Below, in pieces: positions 59,901-64,000 of a DNA stretch of 64,000 bases (positions are counted from its first letter, which is position 1; each line of letters begins with the position of its first letter). The DNA comes from Planococcus citri. Its lineage: Eukaryota > Arthropoda > Insecta > Hemiptera > Pseudococcidae. The notes below the pieces were generated by a model. It was given only the letters and a program-made list of their open reading frames with translations, ran no database searches and was not told where the DNA came from. Location of the stretch: the NCBI RefSeq assembly GCF_950023065.1, contig NC_088677.1, positions 29,595,230 to 29,659,229 of the forward strand. Direction: 5' to 3'. The position numbers and the translations under genes were made by a program.

Positions 59901-61407
59901 AGATCTAATCCGATCGAAATGATCAGATATAATTGAATCCGGGTAATGTTGACCGGATATGATCAAGTCTGATCAGAACTAAATGGATCGGATCAGACCA
60001 TGATGAATTTGATAAGTTCTGAATAATATAATCAGATCCGATTGATGAGGCCAAATCACACATGATCAGATCCAGACATTCCAAAGATCCTATTTGAGTT
60101 TGAACTGGGCCGGATATGACCACTCAGGAGAAAGTGATTCGATCTCATCAGATCTGAACAGATGAAATCAGATCAAAATTTCGATCTGATTTGATCTGGT
60201 CAAATGTACTTGAATCCGTGTAAAGTTGACCGGATGATTAGATCTGATCAGGTCTGAACAGTTTTGAATGAATTTAATCAGATATGATTGATCAAACCAA
60301 ATCACGTCTGATCAGATCTGGACCACCATGGATCCGTTTTGACTTGATCAGATATGACCACTCAGCAGGAAATGATTGGATCTGATCAGATCTGAACAGA
60401 TATAATCGGATAAGATCTGAACAGATATAATCTGATCATTGAATCCGCGTAATGTTGGCCGGATATGATCAGATCTGGTCTTGTCTGAATAGTTTTTAAT
60501 GAATTTAATCAGATATGATTGATCAAATCAGATTACGCCTAATCAGATCCGGACCTTCATTATGAATGTATTTTGACTTGATCGCTTGATCAGATATGAC
60601 CACTCAGTAGAAAATGATTTGATCTGATCAGATCTGAACATCAAATCAGATCAAAATTTCGATCTGATTAGATCATGGTCAGATGTACTTAAATCCGTGT
60701 AATGTTGACCGGATATGATCAGATCTGATCAGATCTGATCTGAACAGTTCTGAATGAATTTGATCTGATATAAGTGATCAAACCAGATCACGCGTGATCA
60801 GATTCTGTTTTTCAGTGGATCCATTTTGACTTAATCAGATATGGCCACTCAGTGGAAAATGATTGGATCTGATCTGATCAAAACTGAACGGATATAATCT
60901 GATAAAAACTCTGATCTGATTAAATGGCTGATCAGATCATGGGTAGGATCTGATCAAGTTTCATCTCATCATCTGATTCGATCAGATCTATTCTGATCTG
61001 GTCAAATTCAATGAGGTCGCCGGATGGCCAGGCCATGGGTCCGATTTGAGTTTGACCTGATCAGCCATGATTACTCAGGGATGAAAATGGTTGATCAAGT
61101 TTCAACAGATCTAATTCGGTGAAAATATTGATCTGAACCTGATCAGATCAGAATCAGATCATGGTCAAATCACAGTTTAGGTGGAATTATATTTGTGAAG
61201 ACCTGATAGGGTCTGACCGGATCTGAATGGATCTGATCTGATCTGATTGATCAGGCCAAATCAAACTTCGACATGATCCAATCCGATTAAAACTTTGATC
61301 TGATCTGATCAGATCATGGTCGAGTAAAACGTTTGATGAGATTATATCTTTTTGGATCTGATAAGATCCAGCAAAGAAAGGCCTGATTGAATCTGACAAG
61401 ATCTGGG
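59901..61407. repeat. GATCAGATC tandem array, units about 230-280 bp
   Basis: The landmark word (A/G)AATCC(G)(G/C)GTAA(T/A)GTTG(A/G)CCGGAT recurs near 59934, 60212, 60440 and 60690. A second landmark, ATATGACCACTCAG or a close variant, recurs near 60114, 60353, 60595 and 60839. Hence a tandem array of about five diverged units, each packed with the palindromes TGATCA and AGATCT. The array stops where a LINE is inserted and resumes for about 50 bases at 62252-62305. The minus-strand frames at 59923-60123 and 61187-61447 (repeated IRSDP) are translated repeats. Confidence 0.75.
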
Positions 61408-61416
61408 GGATCTTTT

Positions 61417-62251
61417 TTTTTTTTTTTTTTTTTTCAAGTGTCCCCATTCCCCACGAGGGGGTGGGGGAATTTATTGTGTAATATAAGGTACAACTTATGA
61501 ATACCTATTGGTTCTCATCATAACCATACCAAAGTACACAACAAACAAGAAATAGTAAGAATTTATATCAACTACAATAAATAGATAATGTAATGAAGTA
61601 GCGAATTATATCTAGGTTGGGAAGGGGGGGGCAAAAAAAATACAAGGGAAAAAAACAAGAGGGTGATATTAATTTCTCATAATCTAGGAGAGGGTGTGAC
61701 ATGAAATCGATTACGTTCGAGGGTCCACAGCGATTGGACTACTTTTCGACAATAGTGGATATGAGCAGTGTCACTGACATCGATTGGAGGATCTGGACGT
61801 CCATCTTTGAATCGTGTACAAACTAGTAAAACATGAGCTGCTGTCTCATTCTCGTCTTTGCCGCAGCTACATAATGGAGATAAGGCACGTTTTTTCTTAA
61901 AAAGGTAGGAGCGAAATACACCATGGCCTGTAACAGCTTGCGTGAAGTAAAAATCCATCTCAGCAAGGGAAGGTGTTTTGGAAACATTGGGAATCAACGA
62001 GTATGTGAATCGACCAAATTTAGCTGAACTCCATAATTTTTGCCATTCTCTAGTTGTAGCATCAGCAAATTTTTTCCTTAAAGAAGCGCCGTTGCCGCCT
62101 GGCCATTTCAAAGGAGGTAAATGAACGAAGTCTTGCACTGGAATATCGTTTTTAAGCAGCCATCGTATGCTTCTCTCTGCGACATGGAGGTGCAGGGGGG
62201 GAACACCCGCGAGAACTCCAGCAGCATCTACACCAACGGTACGATAGGATC
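61417..62251 (-). mobile_element. 5'-truncated LINE inserted in the GATC array
   Basis: Read on the minus strand, the element enters a coding region at once, passes a stop at 61677, has about 240 bases of 3' UTR with a GGGG/CCCC hairpin near 61443-61470, and ends in a 22-base A tail (T run 61413-61434). GGATCTTTT occurs at both joints (61408-61416 and 62252-62260), a probable 9-base target duplication that partly merges with the tail. Sequence left and right of the joints is of the same GATC-rich type. Truncation at the 5' end with a tail and target duplication is the usual outcome of target-primed reverse transcription. Confidence 0.8.
61677..62249 (-). pseudogene. C-terminal fragment of a non-LTR retrotransposon ORF2 (I/R1/Jockey group)
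   Basis: The frame is open from the truncated 5' joint, with no start codon, to the stop, about 190 codons. Its N-terminal part reads TVGVDAAGVLAGVPPLHLHV, the block that follows the reverse transcriptase in I/R1/Jockey-type ORF2 proteins (family pattern from memory). Near the C terminus, CSCGKDENETAAHVLLVC is the CxC...HxxxxC zinc-binding-like motif common at the ends of these proteins. The reading frame is intact, with no internal stop or frameshift, so the insertion is probably fairly young. It cannot act on its own: the endonuclease and reverse transcriptase are missing. The exact clade is uncertain. Confidence 0.75.
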
Positions 62252-62305
62252 GGATCTTTTAAAGCTGTTCAGACCACAGATTTGATAAGATCCGATCATT
62301 TATTT

Positions 62306-64000
62306 CCCTTGAATGTCAATCAGAACAGAATCCAGGGTGGACATGAGACTAAAAAACTGTTAAAAATGGCGGGAAATGTTCAAAACCTTCAAAAAGCATG
62401 TAATTAGTGATTTTTTGAACTTGTCTCTACAAAATTTCAGCCTCCTAGATCAATTTGAACGTTCTCTAGGGTTGAAAAACAAAAAGAAAGCAATAAAAAT
62501 GGCGGGAAAATCCCTCCACTTGAACCTAAAAATGTACTGAAAAAAACTTCAAATCCGAAATTTCCGAAAAACACTTCTGAATTATTCCCCAAATCTATAT
62601 ATGAAATTTCAGTTCATCAGACCCAAATTAAAGTGCTGGAAAGGGGTGGGGGACTGAGATCATACCTCAAACACGCCCTTAAAGAAATCATAAAAATAAT
62701 CTCTCACTTCACAAAACAGTTTACTTCATTTCCCCTGAAATAACATTCAAACTAACACTAAAAAAAAAAAAAACTGGTAAAAAAACCACGTGGAGTTTAC
62801 AAACAATTTAAACAATGCTTGGAAAAAAATTCATCTTATTTAAACGTAATTTACCAACCACTTGGAATAAAATTACGAAAAGAATTTGAACGGTAAAAAA
62901 AATGCTCTACTGCATGAAATAGCGCGAGATGGCTTTATCCATGTAGGTATATAAACTCGTCCTATTACTTGCAGATTAGTTTTATTCTAATTTTAGTCAA
63001 ATAGCGGACGAAATGTTGGCATAATTTACACGAAACTCTACGCGAACATCATCAACGAAACAAATCTGAGTTTTTCATTTTCACCAGAAATAGAAAAGAA
63101 AAGGTATTGTAGATATGCTCAGTTAGTATAGGGGTTTTAGGTTTTGGTAGGTACATTTAGAGCAATGATAAAAGATGGTTTTATTTTACTCGTAAAATTT
63201 TACCGCCTTCTTGCTTTGTTTTTTGTTTATCTACAGTATATTAAATTAATAAAAAAAAGTTTTCCAACAGAGTAAGAGAGTGTACGTGTATACGTGCTTC
63301 CTCAGTAAAAACACACCTCTACCTTATACATCGGTTTTAAGGTAGGTATCTAAGTGCTCTTTCAGTGAAACGAAACGTTATACCTAAAAGCTGACGATAT
63401 TTTAGTTCAATAAACCGGTAGGTAGACAATTTCTGAGTCATTAATTTTTACTCGCTAACAATGGCTGAAATTTTTATTTCATTTTCCGCGACACGAAGAA
63501 GTATTCTTCGTATCATTTTCTCGTCGAATTTATATTCGTTGCAGAGAAAAAAAATTATACGGTATTTTCGTAGCAAGAGCGAAAAAAAAAATCACAGCGA
63601 GATAAAAATAGGTATCTAATTAAAATTTGAATTGTTTATTTAAATAAAACTAAGTAAATTTTTATCATAAAATAAATAAAACCTTATACGAAACGAAAAC
63701 GTTGAAAAATGTTTAAAGGTAAGCATTCCAGTAAATGGGAAGTGCTGCGTTGTTTGTAGTTTGATTGCAAAATTATGAAAGTAAAAGTTTCTACATTGGT
63801 GTATTATATTTATTATCACACGCAAAAATGTACTTTACACGCCGGTTTCTAGTTACAAATAATAAGGAAATTATTAAGTAGGAATTCAAAGTTACAGATT
63901 GCAAAACGAGTTTCGAGTTTTTACGTTTTGTTGGTAGAATTGTATTCAATACTTAATCAAATTATTTTATAAAAAAAATTGGGAAAAAATCAATAATCTT
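62306..64000. other. Intergenic DNA, nothing supported
   Basis: An A run near 62760 and ATGGCGGGAAA words at 62364 and 62501 (both in AAAAATGGCGGGAAA) are the only repeats noted. The minus-strand frame at 63640-63825 is not convincing. No gene is called. Confidence 0.4.

Noticed and set aside
59923..61447. Arginine/serine-rich frames (IRSDP repeats) on the minus strand
   Set aside because: They are translations of the GATCAGATC array and are not preserved from unit to unit.
1..64000. DNA transferred from bacterial endosymbionts
   Set aside because: I see no bacterial-type coding density, operon or recognisable bacterial gene anywhere in the window.

Overview
The window is AT-rich eukaryotic DNA, most likely from an insect. 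I favour a mealybug (Pseudococcidae, Planococcus-like). The grounds are one intact gene of a helical, Trp/Cys-rich protein family that I associate with mealybugs, a high density of the tetranucleotide words TAGGTAGG/TACCTACC, animal-type non-LTR retrotransposons, and a GT-AG intron. The species call rests on recall and composition and is not proven. I see no prokaryotic operons, rRNA, CRISPR or functional tRNA genes.

Layout. 1-3.1 kb: CTAGCG-rich minisatellite and a 1.2-kb fold-back element. 3.3-3.6 kb: a tRNA-derived SINE-like unit with A and B boxes. 5.6-16.6 kb: a cluster of fold-back elements of one family, marked by the 13-bp palindrome CTGGAG(G/C)CTCCAG. It has two TA-flanked copies, a broken copy split by a perfect TA-flanked MITE, and a diverged copy; other fold-back elements lie between them. 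16.6-31 kb: gene-free AT-rich sequence with scattered hairpins, the best at 26.2-26.5 kb. 31-34.8 kb: a repeat-dense stretch with a minisatellite, a 1.1-kb fold-back, a Mutator-like MITE nested inside a mariner-like MITE, and a hAT-like MITE. 34.9-37.7 kb: the only intact gene, an uncharacterised 688-residue protein coded in one exon behind a 5'-UTR intron. 37.9-50.4 kb: two more copies of the TTGCCAAAAAGT minisatellite, a GTCAC/GTGAC repeat cluster and another palindrome-family fold-back. 55.2-56.6 kb: a decayed RTE-type LINE on the + strand. 59.9-62.3 kb: a tandem array of roughly 230-280-bp GATCAGATC-rich units, interrupted by a 5'-truncated LINE on the - strand with a target-site duplication. 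The rest is intergenic (or large-intron) sequence in which I can support nothing.

No set of genes works together here. The biology visible is that of mobile-element layering: inverted repeats that could give hairpin RNA, four non-autonomous DNA elements whose insertion joints can be read directly, and two dead LINEs around one probably lineage-specific gene. All coding calls come from reading frames and remembered family patterns; no search was run.
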